Shown here piece after piece: positions 1-7,864 of a stretch of 13,894 nucleotides of DNA. Numbering within the stretch: position 1 is the stretch's first letter; each line of letters starts with the position of its first letter. Under the pieces are notes generated by a model. It saw only the letters and a program-made list of their open reading frames with translations. It had not been told where the DNA came from and searched no databases. The position numbers were made by a program, and so were the translations under genes. Source of the DNA: Chitinophagaceae bacterium (lineage in GTDB: Bacteria; Bacteroidota; Bacteroidia; Chitinophagales; Chitinophagaceae); contig JADJPV010000005.1 of NCBI GenBank assembly GCA_016713085.1, positions 1 through 13,894 of the forward strand, written 5' to 3'.

Positions 1-1055
1 ATGAAGGACTATTAAAGGTCTTAGTACAAGGGTAACACTTTTTATTTTTCTAAAATTAAAGTTATGAAAATTACAAACATCATGGGTGTAGATGTATCCA
101 AGCATACCTTGGATTGTCACCTGTTTGTTCAGCAACAGAGCCTGTCATCTGTAAGTAATGACAGTAAAGGGTTTAAGTCAATTAGCCGATGGCTGCACAA
201 AGAACTGAAGAATACGGAAGGCTTACTGGTAGTAATGGAATACACAGGTATTTACACCTATGGTATTGAACGCTATTTAGAACAGCAGCAGATAAAGTTT
301 GTAAAACGACCCGGCATTGGATATAAAACGTTCTTAGGAATGGTGGAGGGCAAAATGATAAAGTTGATGCCCGATTTATCAGTAAGTATGGCTGGATGAG
401 GAGAGAAGAATTGCAACCAATGACTCCATTAAGTGATGCTCAGCTTGAGCTACAGCAGATCATGAATCAACGTGACAAACTCGTAACAGACAAGGCATCG
501 TATCAATGTAAGCTACATGAGCTTGTGTCACAAATGGGGGAAAAAGTAAATGAAAAATGGTTGCCTCTATGAAGTATGTAATAGAAGTTTTGACACAAGA
601 GGGGTTAAAGAAGCAGAAACTGCTATTAAAGAGGCGATGTGTTTGACTCAATCATTACAAACCAACTATGAGTTAGCCAGCAGCGTAACAGGTATTGGTT
701 TTATACAGCAGTTCACCTGCTGATAGCAACAGAAAATTTTGCTACTCGGTTCAGTGATGTAAGGAAACCTATCAGCTATTGTGGTGTTGCAACTTTTGAA
801 CATAGTTCAGGAATAAGTATCAGAGGTAAAACAAGAGTTAGTCACCTGGCAAATAAAAATTAAAATCATTATTAACCATGGCTGCGCTAAGTGCTATACA
901 GCAAGACCCCGGAACTAAAAGCAAAGTATGACCAAAAGGTCAAAGAGGGAAAGCCTAAAATGAGTGTACTCAATATCATCAGGGCCAAACTGATTGAAAG
1001 AGTCTACGCTGTTATTAAAAAACAAAAAGTGTATGAAGTAAAATTAGCTGCATAA
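1..1055 (+). mobile_element. IS110-family insertion sequence, boundaries uncertain
   Basis: The coding part of an IS110-type element fills 64-1055. IS110 elements usually have no clear terminal inverted repeats and leave no conspicuous target duplication, so I cannot place either end. The 63 bases before the start codon are AT-rich and may be only part of the left end. In the IS110 group the non-coding end beside the recombinase gene encodes a bridge RNA that guides target and donor recognition. If present, it would begin before this window. The right end could lie anywhere between the stop at 1055 and the next gene at 1104. Confidence 0.6.
64..1055 (+). pseudogene. IS110-family transposase (DEDD recombinase), frameshifted
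   Basis: Reading across frames gives a near full-length recombinase of about 330 residues. The N-terminal RuvC-like DEDD domain shows GVDVSK with the first Asp (about residue 9) and MEYTG with the Glu (about residue 59). Restoring one A in the run near 352-356 gives GKNDKVDARFIS, which supplies the paired Asp residues, followed by YGWMRREELQ. A helical middle segment (LELQQIMNQRDKLV) leads to the C-terminal Transposase_20 region, with SVTGIGF, YCGVATFEHSSG and RGKTRVSHLANK, and an end at EVKLAA. Breaks lie near 352, 545-575, 610, 700, 860 and 907, mostly in A, G or C runs (for example CCCC for CCC at 905-908). The protein cuts and rejoins DNA for transposition. Whether the gene is dead or just badly sequenced cannot be settled here. 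The same error type in topA and secDF favours sequencing error. Confidence 0.85.
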
Positions 1056-1103
1056 TATTATTTGGTAATATCTTAGAATACGCCAACAACAGCTAAAAAA
1101 ATT

Positions 1104-1391
1104 ATGAAACCAATTATTTTACGTTTTTTCATAGGGATCACTTGTTTATTTTATTTACCAATACTTTTATTTTTTTTCAGGTTTATTTTAAAAGTGCCGA
1201 TAAATGTATTTGGAGCTTTTCCTTTCTTACATGAGTTTTGTTTGATATATAGCCCACTTGTGATCTTATTGTTTTCTTTGTTGACGATTGTTTTTGGAGC
1301 TAAGAGTAAAAAAATGCAGGAATTGCTTTTTATTATTGTTCTGCTTGTATGGTATCCCATTTATCTAACATTCGCATTGAAAGATTTTTAA
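1104..1391 (+). CDS. Small hydrophobic membrane protein, unknown function
   Basis: This 95-residue ORF is unbroken and very hydrophobic. It has three likely membrane segments: residues about 5-28 (rich in F, L and I), about 47-66 (SPLVILLFSLLTIVFG) and about 72-90 (LLFIIVLLVWYPIYLTF). A short basic KSKK stretch separates the second and third. There is no recognisable family motif. It begins 48 bases after the transposase stop and ends just before a repeat cluster, so it lies in accessory DNA. An A-rich stretch precedes the ATG, as is common in Bacteroidota, where Shine-Dalgarno sequences are often weak. It is AT-rich, and a chance ORF cannot be ruled out, but the clean three-helix pattern and ATG start favour a real gene. 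Confidence 0.5.
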   Translation: MKPIILRFFIGITCLFYLPILLFFFRFILKVPINVFGAFPFLHEFCLIYSPLVILLFSLLTIVFGAKSKKMQELLFIIVLLVWYPIYLTFALKDF

Positions 1392-1396
1392 ATTTC

Positions 1397-1546
1397 TTGC
1401 TCATGATGGTGTCCCGCCAACATGCAGTTAATAATATTAAAAAAATTAGTTGGCGGGGACTCAGCTATCCTTAGTGTTCCAAACAAGTAAAGCTGGTTTT
1501 GGTAAACGATGAGTATTGAATAAAAAGATGAGTGCTGTCTGTAGTT
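1397..1546. repeat. Interspersed repeat, copy 1 (with palindromic insert)
   Basis: This copy opens with TTGCTCATGATGG and closes with GCTGTCTGTAGTT. Its second half, 1472-1546, matches 1578-1653 nearly base for base, including a shared 25-base core around AAGCTGGTTTTGGTAAACG. Compared with copy 2 it carries about 45 extra bases (around 1415-1459) that form a palindrome. Its opening module recurs at 1548 and at 2021. I see no convincing gene in it. A short minus-strand reading of both copies looks similar only because the DNA is duplicated. Confidence 0.75.
1411..1460. repeat. Palindromic insert, 10-11 bp arms
   Basis: The left arm GTCCCGCCAA (1411-1420) pairs with the right arm TTGGCGGGGAC (1450-1460). 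The arms differ by a single C and enclose a roughly 29-base AT-rich loop. Relative to the neighbouring repeat copy this block is an insertion after GTCCC. No T run follows, so it is not a typical terminator. Confidence 0.6.
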
Positions 1547-1547
1547 A

Positions 1548-1653
1548 TTGCTCATGTTGGCGTCCCTCTGCTATACATAGTATTCCAAGCATGTAAAGCT
1601 GGTTTTGGTAAACGATGAGTAATGAACAATAAGATGAATGCTGTCTGTAGTTT
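1548..1653. repeat. Interspersed repeat, copy 2
   Basis: This is the shorter copy of the unit at 1397-1546: TTGCTCATGTTGGCGTCCC, then a 12-base link, then the 75-base shared block (1578-1653). The shared blocks start 106 bases apart. Differences between copies are scattered substitutions plus a one-base length change, so the duplication is not brand new. Confidence 0.75.
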
Positions 1654-1666
1654 GCAACTACAGACA
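1642..1666. repeat. Perfect 11-bp hairpin with 3-base loop
   Basis: TGTCTGTAGTT (1642-1652) is followed by the loop TGC (1653-1655) and its exact complement AACTACAGACA (1656-1666). The left arm is the end of repeat copy 2, so the right arm is an inverted fragment of the same repeat end. No T tract follows on either strand. Confidence 0.7.
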
Positions 1667-1759
1667 AGATGCAAATTGCAGCCAGTAATTCCTGGTAAAG
1701 TTTCACCATATTTAGTCTTTCAGCTTCTGATCCGCTTTTACCGCATAAAACCCTCATTT

Positions 1760-2028
1760 TCATCCACTTAAACCGCAATCTACAGCGTCTTTTTTCATAT
1801 CTGCAGCGTCTTGAACGACCTCTGCACTGCCTTTCTTCATGCTACGCTGCCTTCATTACATTCTACAGTCTCTTGAACGATAGCTGCAACAGCTTTATTC
1901 ACTTCCGCAGTTTCTTTATTGACATCTACGCTGCCTTTTTTTCATTCTGCACTGCCTTTATTACATTCTGCAGCGTCTTGAACGATATCTACAGTCGCTT
2001 GAAGAGTAACTTGCAGCCCTTTGCTCAT
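1760..2028 (-). CDS. Heptad-repeat small protein, disrupted frame
   Basis: On the minus strand an ATG at 2028 opens MSKGLQVTLQATVDIVQDAAECNKG and then runs through the 21-bp array as seven-residue repeats. Examples are GSVDVNK, ETAEVNK, AVAAIVQ, ETVECNE, GSAEVVQ and DAADMKK. Position 2 is small (A/S/T), position 5 is V/I/M/C, and the others are polar or charged. That 3/4 spacing suggests an amphipathic helix or coiled coil of about 85-90 residues. As sequenced the frame meets a TGA at 1942-1944, inside an A-run unit, and breaks again at the one 20-base unit (near 1841). Correcting both gives a continuous frame ending at TGA 1760-1762, or a few residues further if another indel exists. I do not recognise a family and infer no function. 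The alternative is non-coding minisatellite DNA that happens to keep a 21-base period. Confidence 0.45.
1780..2009. repeat. 21-bp tandem repeat array, eleven degenerate units
   Basis: Units begin with CTRC (once CCGC) at 1780, 1801, 1822, 1842, 1863, 1884, 1905, 1926, 1947, 1968 and 1989. All are 21 bases except the 20-base unit 1822-1841. Units fall into related subtypes: CTGCAGCGTCTTGAACGA occurs at 1801 and 1968, CTGCACTGCCTTT at 1822 and 1947, and CTACGCTGCC at 1842 and 1926. This shows internal duplication followed by divergence. There are no unique spacers, so this is not a CRISPR array. Confidence 0.85.
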
Positions 2029-2056
2029 GTTGGTTTCCAGCCTTAGCATACAGTTA
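2021..2056. repeat. Interspersed repeat, partial copy 3, overlapping a start codon
   Basis: TTGCTCATGTTGG at 2021-2033 repeats the opening of copies 1 and 2, and the following bases through CAGTTAA resemble copy 1 (GCATACAGTTAA against ACATGCAGTTAA). Read on the minus strand, this module supplies the CCAACATGAGCAA context of the heptad-repeat ORF's start. Copy 2 ends its module in the same CCAACATGAGCAA, and copy 1 in the close variant CCATCATGAGCAA. Confidence 0.55.
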
Positions 2057-2170
2057 AAAGAAATAAGCTGCAATCATATTCCTTTTCAGTTTGCAACATT
2101 TCCAGTTTCGCTATCTCTTTTATAAAAATCGAACCCCCTTTTGCATTCACTTTTGTAATTTACCCACCAG

Positions 2171-2199
2171 TTGGTATTGGCACTTACTGGAATATGTTG
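2171..2199 (+). promoter_or_regulatory. Weak candidate promoter for the 2224 gene
   Basis: TTG at 2171-2173 lies 19 bases before TATGTTG (2193-2199). This is a loose match to the Bacteroidota pattern (TTTG, then TAnnTTTG) and would give a leader of about 15-20 bases before the ATG at 2224. The -7 element is one base short of consensus, so this is only a suggestion. Confidence 0.25.
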
Positions 2200-2223
2200 T
2201 AACTCGCAGTAAAATAGTTTCAC

Positions 2224-3120
2224 ATGAACAAGATTATCCTCCCTTTGTTTGTCCTAACCCTCGGCATCAGCACAAGCAATTTTGCACAAAAGAAAAAACC
2301 TGCAGCCGTATCTGCAATTATGGGAGATGCAGGTGATAAAGAATCTAAAAACAACAGTGGTGGAGGCAACAAAGAACTCCGCATTATTTCAGCTGAGAAA
2401 GTAATGGAAATGAAAATACCTGAAGGCGGGGCTAATGGTGCAGCCATTGTATATCACCCAAAAGAAAAGTTGTATTATGCAGCACAGGCAGGTAATAAAA
2501 TATTTCCACTAGTGATATTTGATAAGGATGGAGATATATTATCTGCAGAAGACCAGGCAACTTTGATTGATGTAAGAGGGTTGTGGTACAACCCCAAAAC
2601 AAAAAAGATCGGCGGTAATGGCTACGATGCATTTGGATGGTTTACCTATGATCTCAACAAAAAAGGATTACCTGAAACCATTGAGGTGTTTAAAGAAGGA
2701 TCTTATCAGCCCGATAAAAACAGTGCAGGTGTGCTCAATACAGAAGATAATGAAGTGCTGTTTCTGGATGGACTGAATATTACCTGCTACAATACGGATG
2801 GTACCGATAAACGCAAAACAATTCAGCTCCATATCGGCTCCATGAATTCAAAGGACGGAGTACAGACAACCACTACAGATTTTGAAAGCAATTATAATAC
2901 ACGTTCCCTTATTTACACCGGAACAAAAGGCGCTGAAATCGGTTTGCTGAACATTACCAAAAAACAGGTTGAACTCTACGACATTAAAACTGGGTATATG
3001 AGCCAGATCGTTAAACTGCCTGTTGACTTTGAACTGGAAACTTATTTCAACTTTACGTTCTGCAATGATATTTACTGGGTGTTTAATAAGCAGAGCAGGA
3101 AATGGATGGGGTATAAATAA
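2224..3120 (+). CDS. Secreted protein of unknown function, possibly beta-propeller-like
   Basis: This intact 298-residue protein has a clear N-terminal signal peptide (MNKIILPLFVLTLGISTSNFA, probable cleavage before QKKKP at about residue 22). It therefore acts in the periplasm or outside. A low-complexity linker rich in K, G and N follows (to about residue 50). The rest alternates short hydrophobic strands with polar turns: AIVYHPKEKLYYAAQ, PLVIFDKDGDI, IDVRGLWYNPKTKKIGGNG, EVLFLDG, RSLIYTG, IGLLNITKKQVELYDI. That pattern suggests beta-sheet repeats as in propeller proteins, but no blade motif is certain. I see no catalytic signature. The gene has its own start far from the upstream repeats and is followed by repeat-bearing DNA and a strong terminator. 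It is one of the few genes here without a frameshift. Confidence 0.85.
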   Translation: MNKIILPLFVLTLGISTSNFAQKKKPAAVSAIMGDAGDKESKNNSGGGNKELRIISAEKVMEMKIPEGGANGAAIVYHPKEKLYYAAQAGNKIFPLVIFDKDGDILSAEDQATLIDVRGLWYNPKTKKIGGNGYDAFGWFTYDLNKKGLPETIEVFKEGSYQPDKNSAGVLNTEDNEVLFLDGLNITCYNTDGTDKRKTIQLHIGSMNSKDGVQTTTTDFESNYNTRSLIYTGTKGAEIGLLNITKKQVELYDIKTGYMSQIVKLPVDFELETYFNFTFCNDIYWVFNKQSRKWMGYK

Positions 3121-3175
3121 GAGGCAGGAAGTAAGAAGCAGGAGGTAAGATGTGGGCTAAGAGTTCGAAAGAGGG

Positions 3176-3200
3176 CCCTTCGACTACGCTCAGGATGACA
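3176..3200. repeat. Short interspersed repeat, CCTTCGAC-CGCTCAGGA type
   Basis: This stretch contains CCTTCGACTACGCTCAGGA followed by TGACA, an imperfect palindrome. From memory, this type of sequence is scattered through intergenic DNA of many Bacteroidota genomes. A variant copy occurs inside topA at 12064-12082. The preceding 3121-3158 is purine-rich (GCAGGAAG/GCAGGAGG variants), another common intergenic filler. Confidence 0.65.
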
Positions 3201-3316
3201 AAGAGGAGAGAAGAAAGCCATAGCCGATAGTTGTGAGTCGATAGTACAGATTGTTAAGAAAGGAGAAGTAATTAGCACTATACAATCTTTATTCAATAAT
3301 TATAAGCTGTAAAGAA

Positions 3317-3403
3317 TCAGGGCTGGGCCCGATTTAATTCTTTAATAACCCCTTGCTTAAGCAGGGGGTTATTAGTTATAAAGCAGATGGGCTTTAGCCC
3401 TGA
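3317..3403. repeat. Compound hairpin element between genes
   Basis: An inner stem pairs TAATAACCCC with GGGGTTATTA (3343-3352 with 3365-3374). It continues through TTGC/GCAG with one G-T pair to a TTAA loop, about 14 base pairs in all. It is nested inside an outer pair, TCAGGGCT (3317-3324) with AGCCCTGA (3396-3403). No T run follows directly, so termination is possible but not the obvious role. It may be a mobile palindromic repeat of the host. Confidence 0.6.
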
Positions 3404-3419
3404 AAAATATTCAAAGGCC

Positions 3420-3459
3420 AAAAAGTAAACCCTGACAGAAATGTCAGGGTTTACTTTTT
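3420..3459. terminator. Strong bidirectional intrinsic terminator
   Basis: A perfect 17-bp stem (AAAAGTAAACCCTGACA, 3421-3437) with a GAAA loop (3438-3441) pairs with 3442-3458. T runs flank it in both readings: TTTTT at 3455-3459 on the plus strand, and AAAAA at 3420-3424, which is TTTTT on the minus strand. It lies 15 bases past the secDF stop, so it should end secDF transcripts as well as any plus-strand transcript from the 2224 gene. Confidence 0.9.
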
Positions 3460-3473
3460 ATATGAATCAGTTA

Positions 3474-6467
3474 TCAGCTGATTGTATGTCTTGCTCTTGC
3501 CAGCGTTTTATCTTTTTCCGGCTGACCTAATGGTTTGTTTTTAGCAAAATCCATGAGGATTGGAGCTGCCACAAATACTGATGAGTAAGTACCGGTAATA
3601 ACACCGATTAACATTGCGAAGGCAAAACCTCTTGTTACCTCACCACCAAAGATGAAGAGGATGAGCAATGTTAAGAACACGGTGAGTGATGTCATGATGG
3701 TACGTGCCAGTGTATCATTGATGGCTTTGTTAAGGATGACACCCTTATCCTGGCCAAACATTTTTGCACTGTATTCACGAACACGGTCAAATACAATTAC
3801 CGTATCGTTCATTGAGAAACCAATTACTGTTAAGATGGCCGCAATAAAGTGCTGATCAATTTCAAGTGGGAAAGGAACGATGTTTCTCAGGAAAGAGAAT
3901 ACGATCAATGTTACCAATACGTCATGCAGCAGGGCTACAATTGTACCTACTGAATATCTCCAGTCACGGAAACGGATGAAGATGTATAATGTAATTGCCA
4001 GCAAGCCGAGAATGGTTGCCCACAATGCGCCTTTTTCAAGTCATCAGAAATAGTAGGCTGTACTGTTTGTGAACTCTGTTTGAATTTTTTATCGAACTGC
4101 TGATAGGTTGTTCCTTCAGGAAGGAAGGTTTTCAATCCTTCAAATATTTTGCTTTCTACAATTGAATCAACCTGCTGACCGGGTTGCTCTATCATATAAT
4201 CAGTTGTAATATTCAACTGCTTATTATTACCAACTGTTTTAATGATCGGGAACTTATTCAGCACTTTATTCAACTCGTTTGCAACTTCTTCATTCTTCAT
4301 TTCACGGTCAAACTTCACAGTATAACTGCGTCCGCCCCTGAATTCAACACCATAATCAAAACCATTAAAGATTGATGCAACACCCAGCAGTAATACCACC
4401 AGTGAAATACCATAAGCTACCTTGCGGTACTCAATGAATTTGTAAGCAGCATGTTTAAAGATGCGGCGTGAAATAGCGGTAAAATATTCAAAGTGACGGT
4501 TCTTCTTCATCCAGAAATCAGTAATGAGTCTGGAAACAAGAATACCGCAGAATAAACTGAGAAGGATACCAATGATCTGTGTGTGGTTGCAAAACCTTTA
4601 ACCGGTCCTAACCCGAAATACACAACAGGATGATGGCGGTTAATAAGGTTGTTACGTGTGCATCCAGTACAGGAGCAAGGGCATGTTTATAACCATCGTT
4701 CACTGCTAATTGATAGCTCTTGCCTTTGGTTAATTCTTCTTTGATACGTTCAAAAATGATTACGTTGGTATCCACCGCCATACCGATAGTTAAAACCAAA
4801 CCGGCAATACCTGCGGCAGTTAATGTGGCGCCCCATGCGCTGAGTACACCAACTGTAAATAATAAGTTTAAGATCAGGGCAATATTTGCAACCCATCCGC
4901 CTGTGTTATAATACACAAGCATCAGTACAAAAATCACAATAAATGAAATGAGGAAAGACAGTGAACCACCTTTGATTGCTTCAGCTCCAAGTGTTGGACC
5001 TACCACCTGTTCCTGTACAATTTTAGCAGGAGCGGGGAGTTTACCTGTACGTAAGATGCTTGCCAAATCCTGTGCTTCCTGTGTAGTAAATGATCCGCTG
5101 ATCTGTGAGTTACCACCAGAAATAGCGCCATTGTTTACACCGGGTGCAGAGTATACATAGTTATCAAGAGCAATGGCAATAGCATATTTACCACTGAAGG
5201 CTTCACCGGTCATTTTTTCCCAGATATCAGCACCTTTTTTGCTCATGGCCATGTTCACCAGTACTTCATTATTGCGCTGATTGAAATCCTGGTTGGCATC
5301 AGTAATAAATTCACCGGTTAACTTCGGAAGATCAGAACCGGGAACTGTTTTAATGACAAATATTTCAAGTAAGCTTTCACCTCTTTTGTTTTTTCCTACA
5401 GGTTTTGCACCGTAGAGAAAACGCATGGTTGATGGTATAGAAGCTTTTACAATATCGAGTTTTGTATATTTTGAAAATAAAGCTGTATCAGAAATACGGA
5501 TGAGGCCAATTGTTGCACTGCTGTAACCTACTGCCTTGCCATCTACCTGCTGAGCCATCAATGATGTAACAGGTTGTTCGTTTACACCTGCAACTTTGGT
5601 TGTATCAGCTTTCGTTGTATCGGTTCCGCCGCTTAAATACGCTTTTACTTTCTGATCGATCTGCTGCAGACTTTGCTGCACCAACTGATCTTCATTACGG
5701 TAGGTTTCCCAGAATTCAAGGTTGGCAGTTGCCTGTAAGAACTTACGCACACGTTCAGGATCATCCACACCTGCAAGCTCTACAGTAATAATTCCTTTAT
5801 TTTGATCGAAGCTGATATTGGGTTGAGCAACACCGAACTGATCAATCCTTGCTGTTAAGCGGTCGTATGTTCTTTTGATGGCATCTCTTGATTCAACACG
5901 GATGGCTTCAATGACAGCACCATTGCCTGCATCAATTTTAATGTTCTTATTTTTCCCACCTGCAAAGAGAGCTGCTAAATTTCCACCATTTGAAACCTCA
6001 CTGTAAGCTTCCTGGAACAGCGTAACAAAGTCTGCATCGCTGTTTGCTTTCTTTTTATTGGCACTTTCCAATGCTTTATTAAGAGTAGAATCTTTTGGAT
6101 TATTACTCATGGAGCGAATCAATCCATCTAAACCAACTTCCAGTGTTACGTTCATACCACCCTGCAGATCCAAACCAAGGTTCAGTTCCTGCTCAATTGC
6201 TTTTTGGTACGTTAACTTAGGATACAGTACAGCAACGTTCATCAGTTCTTTTCTTTCAAACTGTCAACATAGCGACGGTAAGTTGAATTAAAAGCAGAGT
6301 CTCTCGTTTCTTTTGGAAGCGCTTCCGAAATTGCTTTTCACATATTTCTCAGCTCTGGCTTTTTGCTTGCTTTCAAAATTGTTGACAATCCACGTAAAAC
6401 TTAATTGCCATACAGAAATGAAGATCAGCATGATTGCAAAAAACCTAACCAAACCTTTCAGTGCCAT
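3474..6467 (-). CDS. secDF: Protein translocase subunit SecDF (fused), frameshifted in this sequence
   Basis: SecDF is the inner-membrane, proton-driven partner of SecYEG that pulls exported proteins across the membrane. The reconstructed fusion is about 998 residues, normal for Bacteroidota SecDF. The start at 6467 gives MALKGLVRFFAIMLIFISVWQLSF, a first membrane helix. The SecD periplasmic signature LGLDLQGGMNVTLEV is near residue 100. The SecD membrane block follows (VVGPTLGAEAIKGG, then AVDTNVIIFERIKEE near 560, with the conserved Asp of the proton path, then FGLGPVKGFATT). SecF begins near 650, with DYGVEFRGGRSY near 705 and SMNDTVIVFDRVREY near 890. It ends in TGATAA. At least five frame breaks occur: near 6335 (AAAA run), 6247, 4620, 4583 (CA repeat) and 4033 (A run). 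An essential gene would not tolerate this many, so they are probably sequence errors. Confidence 0.95.
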
Positions 6468-6503
6468 AATAGAATATTAATTGGGGTTCTTTTTTAAGGA
6501 CGG

Positions 6504-6532
6504 CAAAGATAGGGGATTGTTTTGAAAGCGAA
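6504..6532 (-). promoter_or_regulatory. Probable secDF promoter
   Basis: On the minus strand TATCTTTG (6511-6504) fits the Bacteroidota -7 consensus TAnnTTTG exactly. TTCG (6532-6529), 17 bases upstream, stands in for the -33 TTTG. The expected start of transcription gives a leader of roughly 30 bases to the ATG at 6467. The same TTCG-17-TA arrangement recurs before topA. Confidence 0.55.
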
Positions 6533-6602
6533 CAGCTGTCAACATCCTGTTTTCCATCACTTAATGCTTTCTGTGGTTGATCTTTAAGTCTTATTTTTGA
6601 GC

Positions 6603-7864
6603 ATGTTCAAAACGGTACAGCTTTTTTGTTTTGGCCTGATCCTGATCGCCGTTCTTCAAGCCTGTAAAACAACAAAACCATTGGTTTCAACCGAAAATCT
6701 GCTCGAAAACCTGATGGCGGCAAACCCGGCTGCTTTTGGAGAAGTGCTGAAAAACAGGGATTCCTTGCGGGTGCAAATCGTTTATACACGAATTGACAGG
6801 GACAAAAAGAACCGGCCACATTTCACCAATTACTATTTTAATGTAAAGAATGATCTCTATTTCTATCCGGCTTCCATGGTAAAAATGCCGGTTGCCTTTC
6901 TTGCGCTGGAGAAACTTAATCAGCTGGGCATTCCCCGAAATACGACCATGATCACTGAAAAAGGATCTACGGGGCAAACCGCTGTTTATAACGATCCCAC
7001 AACTCCTGATGGCCGCCCAACCCTTGAACATTACATCAAAAAGATATTTCTCGTAAGTGATAACGATGCCAATAACCGGCTGTATGAGTTCCTGAGACAG
7101 CAGTACCTGCAGGATCATTTGAGTAAGAAGGGTTACAAAGATGCCCAGATTATCCGTCGGCTTGCAATTACCATGTCTGAAGATCAGCACCGCACCACTA
7201 ATCCCCTCAGCTTTCGTGACAGCAGCGGGAAGATCATTTATGAACAGCCACAGTTCATAAGCACTTACAATTACCTTGTCCGTGATCAAAAACTGGGGAA
7301 AGGCTATATCAATGATCAAAATGCATTGGTAAATGAAGCATTTGATTTCAGCCGGAAAAACAGGATTTATCTGAATGATCTTCATCAGCAGTTACGCAGT
7401 GTATTGTTTCCTGAATCAGTTCCTAAACAACAACGCTTCGATTTAAATGCAGATGATTACAGATTTTTATATCAGTATATGAGTCAGCTGCCTTCAGAAA
7501 CGAAGTTCCCCGAATATGATACAACAGAATTTTATGATGCCTATTGCAAGTTTTGATGTTCGGAACGCAAAAGCACAAACCTTTACCAAAACAGATCCGC
7601 ATCTTTAATAAAGTCGGCTGGTCGTATGGGTTCTTAACCGATGTTGCTTATATCGTGGATTTTGAAAAGAATGTTGAGTTTATGCTCAGTGCCACCATTT
7701 ACTGCAATGCCGATGGAATCCTGAATGACGACAAGTATGATTATGATGCTGTTGGTTTGCCTTTTCTTGAACAGTTGGGGCAAACAATTTATAATTACGA
7801 GTTGAAACGGGAACGTCAGTATCAGCCCAATCTATCAAAATTTAAAGTGCAGTACGACAAATGA
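6603..7864 (+). CDS. Serine hydrolase lipoprotein, class A beta-lactamase fold, one frameshift
   Basis: The reconstructed protein is about 420 residues. A lipoprotein signal (hydrophobic stretch, then VLQAC with Cys 21) places it in the envelope. It has the three landmarks of the penicillin-binding/class A beta-lactamase fold: SMVK (S91, K94), SDN (152-154) and KVG (K about 337) in FNKVGWSYGF. It may hydrolyse beta-lactams or act on peptidoglycan-like substrates. It is longer than typical class A enzymes (about 290), with an insert between SDN and KVG, so resistance should not be assumed. I chose ATG 6603 over TTG 6597 because it gives a normal signal peptide. The frame breaks at about 7552 in a T run. 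Adding one T joins DAYCKF to LMFGTQKHKPLP. Its last bases overlap the next gene. Confidence 0.85.

Noticed and set aside
64..1055. Programmed ribosomal frameshifting in the transposase
   Set aside because: There are about six breaks, not one. They lie in varied runs without a slippery-site plus stem arrangement, and IS110 transposases are normally single-frame.
1545..1778. Minus-strand ORF of 77 codons with TTG start
   Set aside because: It crosses repeat copy 2 in a frame with no recognisable protein features, and a different frame reads the heptad array. The apparent similarity between copies is duplicated DNA.
1780..2009. CRISPR array
   Set aside because: The 21-base units are contiguous and related to each other, with no unique spacers and no cas genes nearby.
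3072..3296. Minus-strand ORF containing CHPERSRRA
   Set aside because: This is the spurious translation of the interspersed CCTTCGAC...CTCAGGA repeat, overlapping the end of the 2224 gene.
4184..5788. Several plus-strand ORFs of 60-70 codons within the secDF region
   Set aside because: They are antisense to well-conserved SecD and SecF segments and have no recognisable content.
6592..6599. TATTTTTG as a -7 promoter element for the serine hydrolase
   Set aside because: It matches TAnnTTTG, but transcription would start at or after the ATG at 6603, and no TTTG lies at the right distance upstream.
6687..7385. Minus-strand 232-codon ORF
   Set aside because: It lies antisense to the serine hydrolase, which has clear SxxK, SDN and KxG motifs. 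The antisense product has no coherent domain.
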